Origin: Actinokineospora alba
GTDB taxonomy: Bacteria; Actinomycetota; Actinomycetes; Mycobacteriales; Pseudonocardiaceae
DNA: 64,000 nucleotides
Assembly (NCBI RefSeq): GCF_004362515.1
Contig: NZ_SNXU01000001.1
Coordinates: 5,394,001-5,458,000, forward strand
Direction of reading: 5' to 3'
Shown: piece after piece, positions 45,888-54,547 of the stretch
Layout: each line of letters starts with the position of its first letter
How positions within the stretch are numbered: position 1 is the stretch's first letter
Translations under genes and position numbers: made by a program
Notes under the pieces: generated by a model
What the model saw: only the letters and a program-made list of their open reading frames with translations
The model's database searches: none
What the model was told of the DNA's origin: nothing

Positions 45888-46853
45888 TCAGCCGGCTCTT
45901 CCGGCCTCAATGGCGGCGAACAGTCCGGCGGGTGTCTCAGTCGTCACCCACTCGGCGCTCTGCCTTATCTGGTCGCTGTCGCGCGCACCGGCCACGACGC
46001 ACGCGACCACCGGATGCTCAAGGGGGAACCGCATCGCCGCGTGCGGCAGAACCGTGCCATACGCGGTGCAGGTCGTGGCGGCCGCGCGGGCCGCGGCGAG
46101 GACCTTCGCGGGTGCCTGCTCGTAGTCGAAGCGCGCGTCGTCCGCGGGCCACGGCCGGGCCAGCAGCCCCGAGTTGAACGGCGCGGCCGCGGCCACCGAG
46201 ACGCCCCGTTCGCCGCAGGCTGCCAGCAGGGGAGCCGCCGAGCGGTCGAGCAGGGTCCAGCGCCCGGCGACCATGACGACGTCGACATCGGTCTCGGTCA
46301 CGAAGCGCAGCAAGGGATCCACGTAGTTCATCCCGGCGCCGATCGCGCCGATCACGCCCTGGTCCCGCAGGTCCACCAGAGCCGGGATCGCTTCGCCGAT
46401 CGCGGTGTCCATGTGGTCGTCGGGGTCGTGGACGTAGACGATGTCGACGCGGTCGAGGCCGAGCCGGATCAGGCTGGCCTCCAGGCTGCGGCGCACGCCG
46501 TCGCCGGAGTAGTCCAGTTCCCGGGTCAGCGCGTCGTCCACGGCGAACGCGCCCGCGGCGAGGTCCGACCCGGTGGGCGAGGGGTTGGGCACGAGCAGCC
46601 TGCCGACCTTGGTGGACACGGTGAACCGGTCGCGCGGGCGATGGGCGAGCGCCTCCCCGAGGCGGCGCTCGGACAGGCCGAGCCCGTAGTGCGGCGCCGT
46701 GTCGAAGTAGCGCACACCGCCGTCCCACGCGGTGTCGATGGCGGCCAGAGCGGTCTCGTCGTCTACGGGGTGGAACAGGTTGCCGATCGGCGCGGCGCCG
46801 AAACCGAGTTCGGTGACCTCGACCTTGGTGCGGCCAAGCCGGTTCGCCTTCAT
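45888..46853 (-). CDS. aldo/keto reductase, probable L-fucose (aldose) dehydrogenase
   Basis: A 321-residue AKR with the catalytic set: Asp and Tyr in Y-F-D-T-A-P-H-Y-G, Lys in S-T-K-V-G and His in Y-V-H-D-P-D-D. The early L-G-R-T-K-V-E-V-T-E-L-G-F-G-A-A-P-I-G-N matches the aldose 1-dehydrogenase subgroup. Its start overlaps the lactonase stop (ATGA). With that partner and an alpha-L-fucosidase in the same region, oxidation of L-fucose to L-fucono-lactone is the likely reaction; a different 6-deoxy sugar is possible. Confidence 0.83.
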   Translation of the reverse strand: MKANRLGRTKVEVTELGFGAAPIGNLFHPVDDETALAAIDTAWDGGVRYFDTAPHYGLGLSERRLGEALAHRPRDRFTVSTKVGRLLVPNPSPTGSDLAAGAFAVDDALTRELDYSGDGVRRSLEASLIRLGLDRVDIVYVHDPDDHMDTAIGEAIPALVDLRDQGVIGAIGAGMNYVDPLLRFVTETDVDVVMVAGRWTLLDRSAAPLLAACGERGVSVAAAAPFNSGLLARPWPADDARFDYEQAPAKVLAAARAAATTCTAYGTVLPHAAMRFPLEHPVVACVVAGARDSDQIRQSAEWVTTETPAGLFAAIEAGRAG

Positions 46854-47686
46854 GCGCCCAGCCCATACCAGCGCACGGCGGTTCCGCCGAAGACTTCGGC
46901 CCGCTCGTCCTCGCTGAGCTGGGCTGTCAGCTCCTCGGTGACGGTGAGCACCTCGTCGTAAGTGGCGGCCAGTAGGCACACGGGCCAGTCCGAGCCGAAC
47001 ATGACCCGGTCCGGCCCGAAGGACGACAGCGCGTGCTCGGCATAGGGCAGAAGGTCGTCCGTCGTCCAGTCGGGGCGCGCCTCGGTGACGAGCCCGGACA
47101 GCTTGACCGCGACGTTCGGCAGGGTGGCCAGTTCGCTGAGGTCACCGCGCCACGGCTCGGTCTCGCCGAGCGCGATCGGCGGCTTGCCCGCGTGGTCGAG
47201 CACGAAACTCAGCTCCGGCAGTGCGCGGGCGGTGTCGATGGCGGCGGGGAGTTGCGAGCTGGTCACCAGCAGGTCGAAAACCAGTCCGGCGGCCGCCACG
47301 GCGGCAAGTCCGCGACGAACCTCGGCGCGGCACAGCCACTTGTCGTCCGGTTCGCCTTGCACCTGGTGCCGGATGCCGACCAGCCACTTCCCGCCCGGTC
47401 CTGCCCGCAGTTCGTGGAGCCGGTCGGCGACGTCCGGGGCGGTGAGGTCCACCCAGCCCACGACCCCCGCGATCTCCGCGGTGTCCTCAGCGAGCTGAAG
47501 GAACTCGGGGGTCTCCTCGGCCACCGTGATCGTCTGCACCAGCACGGTCGCGTCGATCCGGTTGGCCCGCAGGCAGGGTGCGAGGTCCGCGAAGTCGAAG
47601 GACCGCCGCAGCCGGGGCAGCTCGCTGGTCCAGGGCTGGTCGCGGACAGCGAGATCCCAGACGTGGTGGTGGGCGTCGACGCGCAT
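46850..47686 (-). CDS. amidohydrolase-2 lactonase (L-fuconolactonase-like)
   Basis: A 278-residue TIM-barrel metal hydrolase: H-H-H-V-W-D at the start, a middle H-Q-V-Q-G-E, D-H-A-G-K-P-P, and F-G-S-D-W-P-V-C at the end. These residues mark the uronolactone/rhamnonolactone/fuconolactone hydrolase group. It is translationally coupled to the aldose dehydrogenase, and would open the lactone to L-fuconate. A 3-oxo-type downstream pathway (dehydratase, aldolase) is not in the window. Confidence 0.83.
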   Translation of the reverse strand: MRVDAHHHVWDLAVRDQPWTSELPRLRRSFDFADLAPCLRANRIDATVLVQTITVAEETPEFLQLAEDTAEIAGVVGWVDLTAPDVADRLHELRAGPGGKWLVGIRHQVQGEPDDKWLCRAEVRRGLAAVAAAGLVFDLLVTSSQLPAAIDTARALPELSFVLDHAGKPPIALGETEPWRGDLSELATLPNVAVKLSGLVTEARPDWTTDDLLPYAEHALSSFGPDRVMFGSDWPVCLLAATYDEVLTVTEELTAQLSEDERAEVFGGTAVRWYGLGA

Positions 47687-47769
47687 GTGAGTCCTTGTGG
47701 GGAGTCAGGATGGTGTGGAGTCGGGTCGATCGGGCCTGAACCGGATGACCGAGGCGGTGCGGCGGGCGG

Positions 47770-48468
47770 TCATGGGCGGTGTTCGCTCAACCGGGCGCGG
47801 GCCAGGTCGAGGTGGGTTGTCATGGCCGCGTGCGCGGCCTCCGGGTCGCGGGCGGTGATGGCCTCGGCGATGGCGCGGTGCTCGGCGAGGGTCGCGCGGC
47901 CCTGGTCGGTGGTGTAGCGGAGCCGGAAGAGGCGCAGGTGGCAGTGGGTGCGGGTGAAGGCGTGCACGACCTCGCCGTTGCCGGAGAGCTCGGCGATGAG
48001 CTGGTGGAAGCGTTCGTCCTGCGCGGCGAGTTCGCGATAGGCGGCGTAGTCGTCGCCCGCGGGGACCGCGGTGACCGAGTCCAGTTCCGTCCACAACACG
48101 GCCAGGCCCGCGTCGTCGATCCGCTGGGCGGCTCGCGCCGCCGACCACGGCTCGATCAGGCCGCGGAACTCGAACAGGTCCTCGAGCTGGTCGGCGGTCA
48201 GCAGGGGAGTGGTCGAGTAGCCGCGCAGCGGCTCCTTGCGCACCAGTGACTCCGACTCCAGCCGGACCAGCGCCTCCCGAACCGGAGTGGAGGAAACCCG
48301 CAGGTCACGGGCGAGCTGGTCGATGCTCAACCGGCCCTCGGGTGGGATGACGTCATCCATGATGAGCGCCTTGATGCTCTCGTAGACGTCCTCGGTGAGG
48401 CTCTGCCGAGGCGGCAGCGGCGAGATTCCGGAGCCCTTCCCGACTGCGGGCTCGCGCGCGGTGCTCAT
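47770..48468 (-). CDS. GntR-family (FCD) repressor of the fucose operon
   Basis: A 232-residue regulator with a GntR winged helix (D-Q-L-A-R-D-L-R-V-S-S-T-P-V-R-E-A-L) and an FCD C-terminal domain whose three His and one Asp metal-type ligands are visible (D-E-R-F-H, T-H-C-H-L, E-H-R-A-I). It is the first gene of the minus-strand operon with the lactonase and dehydrogenase, 83 bases upstream of them. A perfect 14-bp palindrome lies 56 bases before its start, fitting autoregulation by a sugar-acid-responsive repressor. Confidence 0.85.
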   Translation of the reverse strand: MSTAREPAVGKGSGISPLPPRQSLTEDVYESIKALIMDDVIPPEGRLSIDQLARDLRVSSTPVREALVRLESESLVRKEPLRGYSTTPLLTADQLEDLFEFRGLIEPWSAARAAQRIDDAGLAVLWTELDSVTAVPAGDDYAAYRELAAQDERFHQLIAELSGNGEVVHAFTRTHCHLRLFRLRYTTDQGRATLAEHRAIAEAITARDPEAAHAAMTTHLDLARARLSEHRP

Positions 48469-48524
48469 CGGACTCCTCCCGTGCCATGGCGATCGCGACA
48501 GATCAAGCTACCTCAGGAATCGCA

Positions 48525-48538
48525 CATCGTGCACGATG
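48525..48538. promoter_or_regulatory. candidate GntR operator (CATCGTGCACGATG)
   Basis: Perfect 14-bp palindrome upstream of the GntR gene, with the C-G-T...A-C-G core common to FCD-type sites. It is the only copy noticed in the fucose region. Confidence 0.6.
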
Positions 48539-48556
48539 CAGGAAGGTGCGCCGGGG

Positions 48557-49240
48557 TCACTGCTCCTCGAGGTGCGCGCGGAGCGCTCGGACCCGGTCTT
48601 CGCACACCGGGGAATCCCAGCCGGACCGCACCAGGCCACCGACATGGATCGCGTCGACCCCCATCGCCCGCAGCGCCGGGACATGCTCGGTCCGCAGGCC
48701 GCCGCCCGCCAGCAGCCTGACCCCCGTCGGCGGTCGCGCCGCCCGGTCGGCGAGCACGGGAAGGCCAGTGGGCACCCCCGCGGCCGATCCCGCCGTCAGG
48801 ACGAAGTCGAGGCCGGGCAGGCCGTGCAGCGCCGACCACGCCGACTCCTGGTCGGCGGCGTGGTCGATGGCCCGGTGGAAGGTCCACCGCGCCCCGCCCA
48901 GCGCCTCGACGAGGGCCGTGGTGGCCTCGACGTCGATCCGGCCGTCGGCGGTGAGGAAACCGAGAACGAACTCGTCCGCGCCCGCCGCACGCAGGTCCTT
49001 CGCCGTTCGCGCAAGGCAGGCGACCCCTTCGCGATCGATGGTGAAGCCTTCGCGGTCGCGCAGCATCACGCGCAGCGGGAGGTCCACCGCCGACCGCATC
49101 CGCTCTACCAGGCGGGCCGCCGGGGTCAGTCCGTCGGCCGCCATGTCGCTGACCACCTCGACCCGGTCGGCGCCACCGCGTTCGGCCGCGCGGGCGTCGG
49201 CCACGGTCAGCGCGATGACCTCGAGCAGGCAGCCGGTCAC
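48557..49240 (-). CDS. cutC: CutC-family protein
   Basis: A 227-residue TIM-barrel protein of the CutC family: L-L-E-V-I-A-L-T-V-A-D-A, G-G-A-D-R-V-E, P-L-R-V-M-L-R-D-R, and A-G-G-G-L-R. The family is named for copper homeostasis but its chemistry is not established. GTG 49240 has GGAG 6 bases upstream, better than the GTG at 49255. It is divergent from the hexosaminidase gene, and the tandem DasR-type boxes lie 22-52 bases upstream of its start, which hints at a link to amino-sugar use. Confidence 0.83.
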   Translation of the reverse strand: MTGCLLEVIALTVADARAAERGGADRVEVVSDMAADGLTPAARLVERMRSAVDLPLRVMLRDREGFTIDREGVACLARTAKDLRAAGADEFVLGFLTADGRIDVEATTALVEALGGARWTFHRAIDHAADQESAWSALHGLPGLDFVLTAGSAAGVPTGLPVLADRAARPPTGVRLLAGGGLRTEHVPALRAMGVDAIHVGGLVRSGWDSPVCEDRVRALRAHLEEQ

Positions 49241-49261
49241 GCGATCCTCCTTCACCGAAAC

Positions 49262-49277
49262 AATGGTTTAGACCATA
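49262..49277. promoter_or_regulatory. DasR-type (dre) box 1
   Basis: AATGGTTTAGACCATA, core TGGTTTAGACCA, one change from the published dre core TGGTCTAGACCA. It lies in the divergent cutC/hexosaminidase region, adjoining box 2. Confidence 0.7.
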
Positions 49278-49292
49278 ATGGATCAGACCATA
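49277..49292. promoter_or_regulatory. DasR-type (dre) box 2
   Basis: AATGGATCAGACCATA, core TGGATCAGACCA, two changes from the dre core, 15 bases downstream of box 1. Two adjacent boxes would favour cooperative binding of a DasR/HutC-type repressor and induction by amino-sugar phosphate. Confidence 0.65.
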
Positions 49293-49396
49293 GTGTGATT
49301 TCGGGCCAGATTCCTCCGTTCGACCGTTGATTGTGTGTGAAGTTGTCCATACGCTCGCCCAATCACACAACTTCATGCAGGGCTGATGGAGGAACC

Positions 49397-51364
49397 ATGC
49401 GACTGGCACGTGGCCTGATGGCACTGGCGCTGATAGCCCCCGTCCTGGGCGGTGTGTCCGCCGTGCCTGCCGCGGCCGCCACGTCGATAGGGGACGTGGT
49501 GCCCGTGCCGGTGTCCGTCGCCCCGGCCCCGGGCGTGACCTACACGCTGCCCTCCACCGGCAGGATCCACGCCGACACGGGCGCCACCGCCGTGGCCGAC
49601 CGGCTGGCCGGGCTGCTGCGTCCCTCGACCGGGTATGCCCTGCCGGTGCTGGCCGCGTCCGGCACGCCCACCGACGGCATCGCGCTGCTGCTCTCCGGCG
49701 CGGACCCGAGCGTCGGCCAGGAGGGCTACCAGCTCGACGTCACCGCCGCCGCGGTGACCATCCGGGCGAAGTCGGCGGCGGGGTTGTTCCACGGAGTCCA
49801 GACGCTGCGGCAGCTGCTGCCCGTCGCCGTGGAAAGCGCGACGCCGCAAGCGGGTCCGTGGGTCGTGCCGGGTGGCCGGATCATCGACTACCCCCGGTTC
49901 GCCTACCGCGGCGCCATGCTCGACGTGGCCCGCCACTTCCAGCCGGTGGCGACCGTCAAGCGGTACATCGACCAGCTCGCCCTCTACAAAATCAACTACC
50001 TGCACCTGCACCTGACCGACGACCAGGGCTGGCGGATCGTGGTCGACTCGTGGCCCCGGCTGGCCACCCACGGCGGCAGCACCCAGGTCGGTGGCGGCCC
50101 CGGGGGCTACTACACGAAGGCGCAGTACGCCGACATCGTCGCCTACGCCGCCGCGCGCCACATCGCGATCGTGCCCGAGATCGACATGCCCGGTCACACC
50201 AACGCCGCGCTGGCCTCCTACGCCGAGCTGAACTGCGACGGCGTCGCCCGGCAGCTCTACACGGGCACCGCGGTCGGCTTCAGCTCCCTGTGCGTGCCCA
50301 AGGAGATCACCTACACGTTCATCAACGACGTGATCCGCGAGCTGTCCGCGCTCTCGCCCGGCCCGTACGTCCACCTCGGCGGCGACGAGACGGCCGCGAC
50401 CTCGCCCGCCGACTTCACCAAGTTCATCGAGCGCGTCCAGCCGATCGTCACCGGCAACGGCCGCGCGGTCATCGGCTGGCACGAGATCGGCTCCACCGCG
50501 CACTCCGCGGGCCGTGTCGTGCAGTACTGGGGCACCGCGACGAGCGACAGCCACGTGACCTCCGCGGTGTCGAAGGGCGCGAAAGTCCTGATGTCCCCGG
50601 CCAACAAGACCTACCTGGACATGAAGTACAACTCCTCGACCCCGATCGGCTTGTCCTGGGCGGGGTACATCGAGGTCCGAACCGCGTACGACTGGAACCC
50701 GGGCGCCCACCTCACCGGCGTGGGGGAGTCGTCGGTCCTCGGCGTCGAGGCGCCGCTGTGGTCGGAGACCGTGGTGACCCAGAACCACATCGACTACCTG
50801 ACCTTCCCCCGGCTGCCCGCCATCGCGGAAGTGGGCTGGTCCCCGTGGTCCACGCACAACTGGGACGCGTTCCGCCTGCGTCTGGCCGCGCAGGGCCCAC
50901 GCTGGTCGGCGATGGGCATCGACTACTACCCCTCGACGCAGATCCCGTGGCCGTCGACCGGGTCGGCGAAGAGCCTGGTCGGCCAAGCCTCCGGCCGGTG
51001 CCTGGACATCCCGGCGAGCAACATGGCCAACGGCACCCAGCCCGCGCTGTGGGACTGCCACGGCGGCGCGAACCAGAAATGGACCCACACCACCGCGAGC
51101 GAACTGCGGGCCACCGTCAACGGCGTCACCAAGTGCCTCGACGTGAACGGCGGATCGACGGCCGACGGAGCGGTGATCCTCCTCTGGGACTGCCACGGCG
51201 GCGGAAACCAGAAATGGACCTTCAACGCCGCGGGCCAGGTCGTCGGCCAGCAGTCGGGCAAGTGCCTGGAGCCCGCGGGCGGGGCGACGGCGAACGGGAC
51301 CGCGATCAGACTGGCCACCTGCCGCACGACGAACAACGCCAGTCAGGTCTTCGCCCGAACCTAG
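49397..51364 (+). CDS. secreted GH20 beta-N-acetylhexosaminidase with ricin-type domain
   Basis: A 655-residue secreted enzyme. Signal peptide (about residues 1-28, ending A-A-A-A-T), a GH20b-type N-terminal domain, then the GH20 barrel with catalytic Asp330-Glu331 in G-G-D-E-T, and a C-terminal beta-trefoil from about residue 520 with repeated N-Q-K-W motifs for carbohydrate binding. It releases terminal GlcNAc/GalNAc outside the cell. ATG 49397 has GGAGGAA upstream. The tandem DasR-type boxes before it predict control by GlcNAc. A strong hairpin follows the stop. Confidence 0.9.
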   Translation: MRLARGLMALALIAPVLGGVSAVPAAAATSIGDVVPVPVSVAPAPGVTYTLPSTGRIHADTGATAVADRLAGLLRPSTGYALPVLAASGTPTDGIALLLSGADPSVGQEGYQLDVTAAAVTIRAKSAAGLFHGVQTLRQLLPVAVESATPQAGPWVVPGGRIIDYPRFAYRGAMLDVARHFQPVATVKRYIDQLALYKINYLHLHLTDDQGWRIVVDSWPRLATHGGSTQVGGGPGGYYTKAQYADIVAYAAARHIAIVPEIDMPGHTNAALASYAELNCDGVARQLYTGTAVGFSSLCVPKEITYTFINDVIRELSALSPGPYVHLGGDETAATSPADFTKFIERVQPIVTGNGRAVIGWHEIGSTAHSAGRVVQYWGTATSDSHVTSAVSKGAKVLMSPANKTYLDMKYNSSTPIGLSWAGYIEVRTAYDWNPGAHLTGVGESSVLGVEAPLWSETVVTQNHIDYLTFPRLPAIAEVGWSPWSTHNWDAFRLRLAAQGPRWSAMGIDYYPSTQIPWPSTGSAKSLVGQASGRCLDIPASNMANGTQPALWDCHGGANQKWTHTTASELRATVNGVTKCLDVNGGSTADGAVILLWDCHGGGNQKWTFNAAGQVVGQQSGKCLEPAGGATANGTAIRLATCRTTNNASQVFART

Positions 51365-51376
51365 GACACGGGTGGT

Positions 51377-51416
51377 GCTGATACCGGCGACGCGGTCCCA
51401 CGTCGCCGGTATCAGC
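51377..51416 (+). terminator. terminator hairpin after the hexosaminidase gene
   Basis: Perfect 16-bp stem (51377-51392 with 51401-51416) with an 8-base loop, 13 bases past the stop codon. It separates the hexosaminidase transcript from the fucosidase gene. Confidence 0.8.
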
Positions 51417-51590
51417 GCGCGTCCGTCCAGCGGACCGCACCGACCTACTGATCGGATGAATCGGCAAATCCCCTTGCCTGCCGACCGATGGCAGTCCAGA
51501 GTATTGCTGGCTACGTAAGGAGTTTCACGCCCCTCGCACCCTCGGGCAGTCCAGCACATCGGATGTATGGGCCGTCAGGAAGTAGGAGTC

Positions 51591-54332
51591 ATGCGGTTTC
51601 GCTTACTGGCGGCCGGGGTCGCGATCAGCTCGGCTCTGGCCACCGTCGTGGCCGTGAGCCCCGCGGCGGCGGCGGGAAACCCGGTGGTCACGATCTCGCC
51701 CACCGACACCCAGGCGCAGCTCCTGGCCAAGGCCGCGTCGGTCACCCCGACCGACCGGCAACTCGCCTGGCAGCGCGAGGAGCTGACCGGGTTCGTCCAC
51801 TTCGGACCCAACACTTACACCGGCCGCGACCTGGGGCTCGGCACCGAGGACCCGGACATCATCCAGCCTGCCGGCCTCGACACCGACCAGTGGGTCTCGA
51901 CGTTCAAGGACGCCGGGTTCAAGAAGATCATCTTCACCGCGAAGCACCACGACGGGATGCTGATGTATCCGTCGGCGTACTCGACCTACGACATGGCGTC
52001 GAGCAGCTACCTCAACGGCACCGCCGACCTGGTGAAGTCGTTCACCGACTCCGCGCGCAAGTTCGGGGTGAAGGTGGGCATCTACCTCTCGCCGTCGGAC
52101 CTGCACGAGTACCAGCCGGGCGGCACCTTCGGCAACGGCAGCGCCAAGGTCAACGCGACCATCCCGAGCATCGCGGGCACCGGCCCCAAGTTCGACGTCG
52201 TCGCCGACGACTACAACCGGCTCTACATGAACACCCTCTACGAGCTGTTGACCAAGTACGGCACCGTCGACGAGGTGTGGTTCGACGGCTACGACCCGAC
52301 CGGCGGCCGCCAGCCGTACAACTTCACCGACTGGGTCAGGATCGTGCGCACCCTGCAGCCCACCGCGGTCACCTTCGGCGGTGACGTGCGCTGGGTCGGC
52401 AACGAGAGCGGCGTCGCGCGGACCAGTGAGTGGAGCGTCATCCCGAACAACAACACCGCGAACCCGGATGGGATGCGCAAGTCGACCTTCGGCGAGGTGG
52501 CCGACAACATCGCGGGCGACGACAAGCTGACCACGGCGTCGAGCTACCTGGCCTGGTTCCCCGGCGAGTGCGACGCCAAGCTGCAGCCGTCGTGGTTCTG
52601 GCACCCGAACCAGACCCCGAAGACGCTCAGCGCGCTGATGTCGATGTACTACGCCTCGGTCGGCCGCAACTGCCAGCTGCTGCTCAACGTCGGCCCGAAC
52701 CAGCAGGGCAAGATCGGCGCCACCGAGGTCACCAGGATGGCCGAGTTCGGCGCGAAGATCCGCTCCACGTTCGCCACCAACCAGGCCGCCGGGGCGACGG
52801 CGGCCAACGACACGGGCACGTCCAACACCTCGGGCAACGTTCCCGCCAACGTCCTCGACGCGAACGACGGCACCGGCTGGCAGCCGAGCGCGAACACCGG
52901 CGGTCTCGTCGTCGATCTGCCGGCGCCCAAGGCGGTCAACACCGTGGTGCTGCAGGAGAACATCCAGGTCGGCCAGCGGGTCGCGGGCTTCGCCGTCGAC
53001 ACGTGGAACGGCACTTCGTGGCAGCAGGTGACCGCCGGGACGACCGTCGGCTACAAGCGCATCGTGCAGTTCCCCACGGTCTCCACCCAGAAGGTGCGGC
53101 TGCGGATCACCGCGTCCCGCGCGCTCGCCCCCAGCATCGCCACTCTGGCGCTCTACGACGATGGCTCGGCCACCAACCTCGCCCAGGGCAAGCCCTCGAC
53201 CCAGTCGTCGACTTCGAACTCGGCGCCCGCGTCACGCGCGGTCGACGGCAACACCCACGGCGACTTCTTCGCGAATTCGGTGACCCACACCAATTCCGAA
53301 GCGTCCCCGTGGTGGCAGGTCGACCTCGGGGCGTCGGTCCCGGTCGGCAAGCTGGCGCTCTGGAACCGCACCGACTGCTGCGCGAACCGACTCACCGACT
53401 ACTGGGTCTTCGTCTCCGACACCCCGTTCAACACCTCGCTCACCCCGGCGCAGCAGGCGGCCGCGCCGGGCGTCTGGTCGAGTCGCCAGACCGGGCAGGC
53501 GGGCACACCGACCCAGCTGACCGTGGGCAAGACCGGCCGGTACGTCATGGTCCGGTTGGCGGGAACCAACCCGCTGTCGTTGGCCGAAGTGCAGGTTTTC
53601 GCGCCCGCCAACGACTTCTCCCTCGCCGCGAGCCAGCCGATGACCTCGGTCCCGGCCGGGCAGGCCACCACGTCGACGGTCACGACGGCGGTGACCAAGG
53701 GCGCCACGGGACCGATCACGCTCAGCGCCGCCAACCTGCCCCCGGGCGCCACGGCGACGTTCAACCCGGTCACGGTCACCGCGGGCGGCACCTCGACCCT
53801 CACCATCCAGACCTCGGCGAGCACCCCGCCCGGGGACTCGATCGTGGACGTCATCGGCACCGCGGCGGAGGTCTCGCACAGCGCGCAGGTGACCGTCAGC
53901 GTCGTGGCCGCCTCGGCTGACCCGGTGGTCTCCGGTCAGCGCTACCAGGTCCGCAACGCGTTGTCCGGCAAGGCGGTCGACGTTCCGGGCAACGCGACCA
54001 CCGCGGGAACCCAGCTGATCCAGTGGGCGCCGCACAGCGGCGACAACCAGCGGTGGACGTTCACCAAGCAGGCCGACGGCAGCTACGAGGTCCGCAGTGT
54101 CTCCAGTGGACTCTGCATGGACGCCACGACCAACTCCGGCGAACCGGTCGTGCAGTGGACCTGCCACGGCGGAAGCAACCAGCGCTGGTCACTCGTGGCC
54201 GCGACGGGTGGGCACCGCCTGGTGGCGAAGTCGAGCGGCAAGGTGCTCACAGTGGCCGGGACCGGCGACGGGCTCACCCAAGCCGCCGCCGTGGCGGGCA
54301 GTGCCCAGTCGTGGATCTTCGTCACCCCGTGA
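51591..54332 (+). CDS. secreted GH29 alpha-L-fucosidase with F-type lectin and ricin domains
   Basis: A 913-residue secreted enzyme. Signal peptide 1-28; GH29 barrel about 35-400 with the likely nucleophile Asp232 in W-F-D-G and K-H-H-D-G near 118; a discoidin-like module about 405-520; an F-type lectin module about 525-665; a small Ig-like module about 670-770; and a C-terminal ricin-type trefoil from about 780 (N-Q-R-W repeats). The lectin module shows H566, then R593-T-D-C-C-A-N-R600, an exact H-X26-R-X-D-X4-R fucose-binding pattern. ATG 51591 has AGGAG close upstream. It removes terminal fucose from glycans outside the cell and feeds the oxidative operon nearby. Confidence 0.92.
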   Translation: MRFRLLAAGVAISSALATVVAVSPAAAAGNPVVTISPTDTQAQLLAKAASVTPTDRQLAWQREELTGFVHFGPNTYTGRDLGLGTEDPDIIQPAGLDTDQWVSTFKDAGFKKIIFTAKHHDGMLMYPSAYSTYDMASSSYLNGTADLVKSFTDSARKFGVKVGIYLSPSDLHEYQPGGTFGNGSAKVNATIPSIAGTGPKFDVVADDYNRLYMNTLYELLTKYGTVDEVWFDGYDPTGGRQPYNFTDWVRIVRTLQPTAVTFGGDVRWVGNESGVARTSEWSVIPNNNTANPDGMRKSTFGEVADNIAGDDKLTTASSYLAWFPGECDAKLQPSWFWHPNQTPKTLSALMSMYYASVGRNCQLLLNVGPNQQGKIGATEVTRMAEFGAKIRSTFATNQAAGATAANDTGTSNTSGNVPANVLDANDGTGWQPSANTGGLVVDLPAPKAVNTVVLQENIQVGQRVAGFAVDTWNGTSWQQVTAGTTVGYKRIVQFPTVSTQKVRLRITASRALAPSIATLALYDDGSATNLAQGKPSTQSSTSNSAPASRAVDGNTHGDFFANSVTHTNSEASPWWQVDLGASVPVGKLALWNRTDCCANRLTDYWVFVSDTPFNTSLTPAQQAAAPGVWSSRQTGQAGTPTQLTVGKTGRYVMVRLAGTNPLSLAEVQVFAPANDFSLAASQPMTSVPAGQATTSTVTTAVTKGATGPITLSAANLPPGATATFNPVTVTAGGTSTLTIQTSASTPPGDSIVDVIGTAAEVSHSAQVTVSVVAASADPVVSGQRYQVRNALSGKAVDVPGNATTAGTQLIQWAPHSGDNQRWTFTKQADGSYEVRSVSSGLCMDATTNSGEPVVQWTCHGGSNQRWSLVAATGGHRLVAKSSGKVLTVAGTGDGLTQAAAVAGSAQSWIFVTP

Positions 54333-54397
54333 CCTGCCGGTGCTGGGCTGCCCGGGGGTGAGGTCGGCCACCGACAACGCCGAGGAGAATGACGAAA

Positions 54398-54424
54398 GGC
54401 AAGGAGGACAACCCACTCCTTGCC
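54398..54424 (+). terminator. hairpin after the fucosidase gene
   Basis: A 9-bp perfect stem (GGCAAGGAG with CTCCTTGCC) and a 9-base loop, about 65 bases beyond the stop. No clear T-run, so factor-assisted ending is more likely. Confidence 0.5.
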
Positions 54425-54447
54425 ACTTCCAACGTATAGCGCACAGG

Positions 54448-54466
54448 GGGTCTTGCCGCAAGACCC
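54448..54466. promoter_or_regulatory. rifamycin-associated element (RAE)-like inverted repeat
   Basis: GGGTCTTGCCGCAAGACCC: two 9-base arms around one central base, 19 bp in all, 82 bases before the monooxygenase ATG. The length, CTTGC/GCAAG core and position match the RAE described upstream of actinomycete rifampicin-inactivation genes, which mediates rifampicin-inducible expression. Confidence 0.75.
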
Positions 54467-54547
54467 GGGTGGTGCCGCAGAATCTCCGTCCGAAGCCAGA
54501 ACCTGCGCGAATGCGGGTTTCTGGCCGCGAAGTGAGACGGGGGATTG

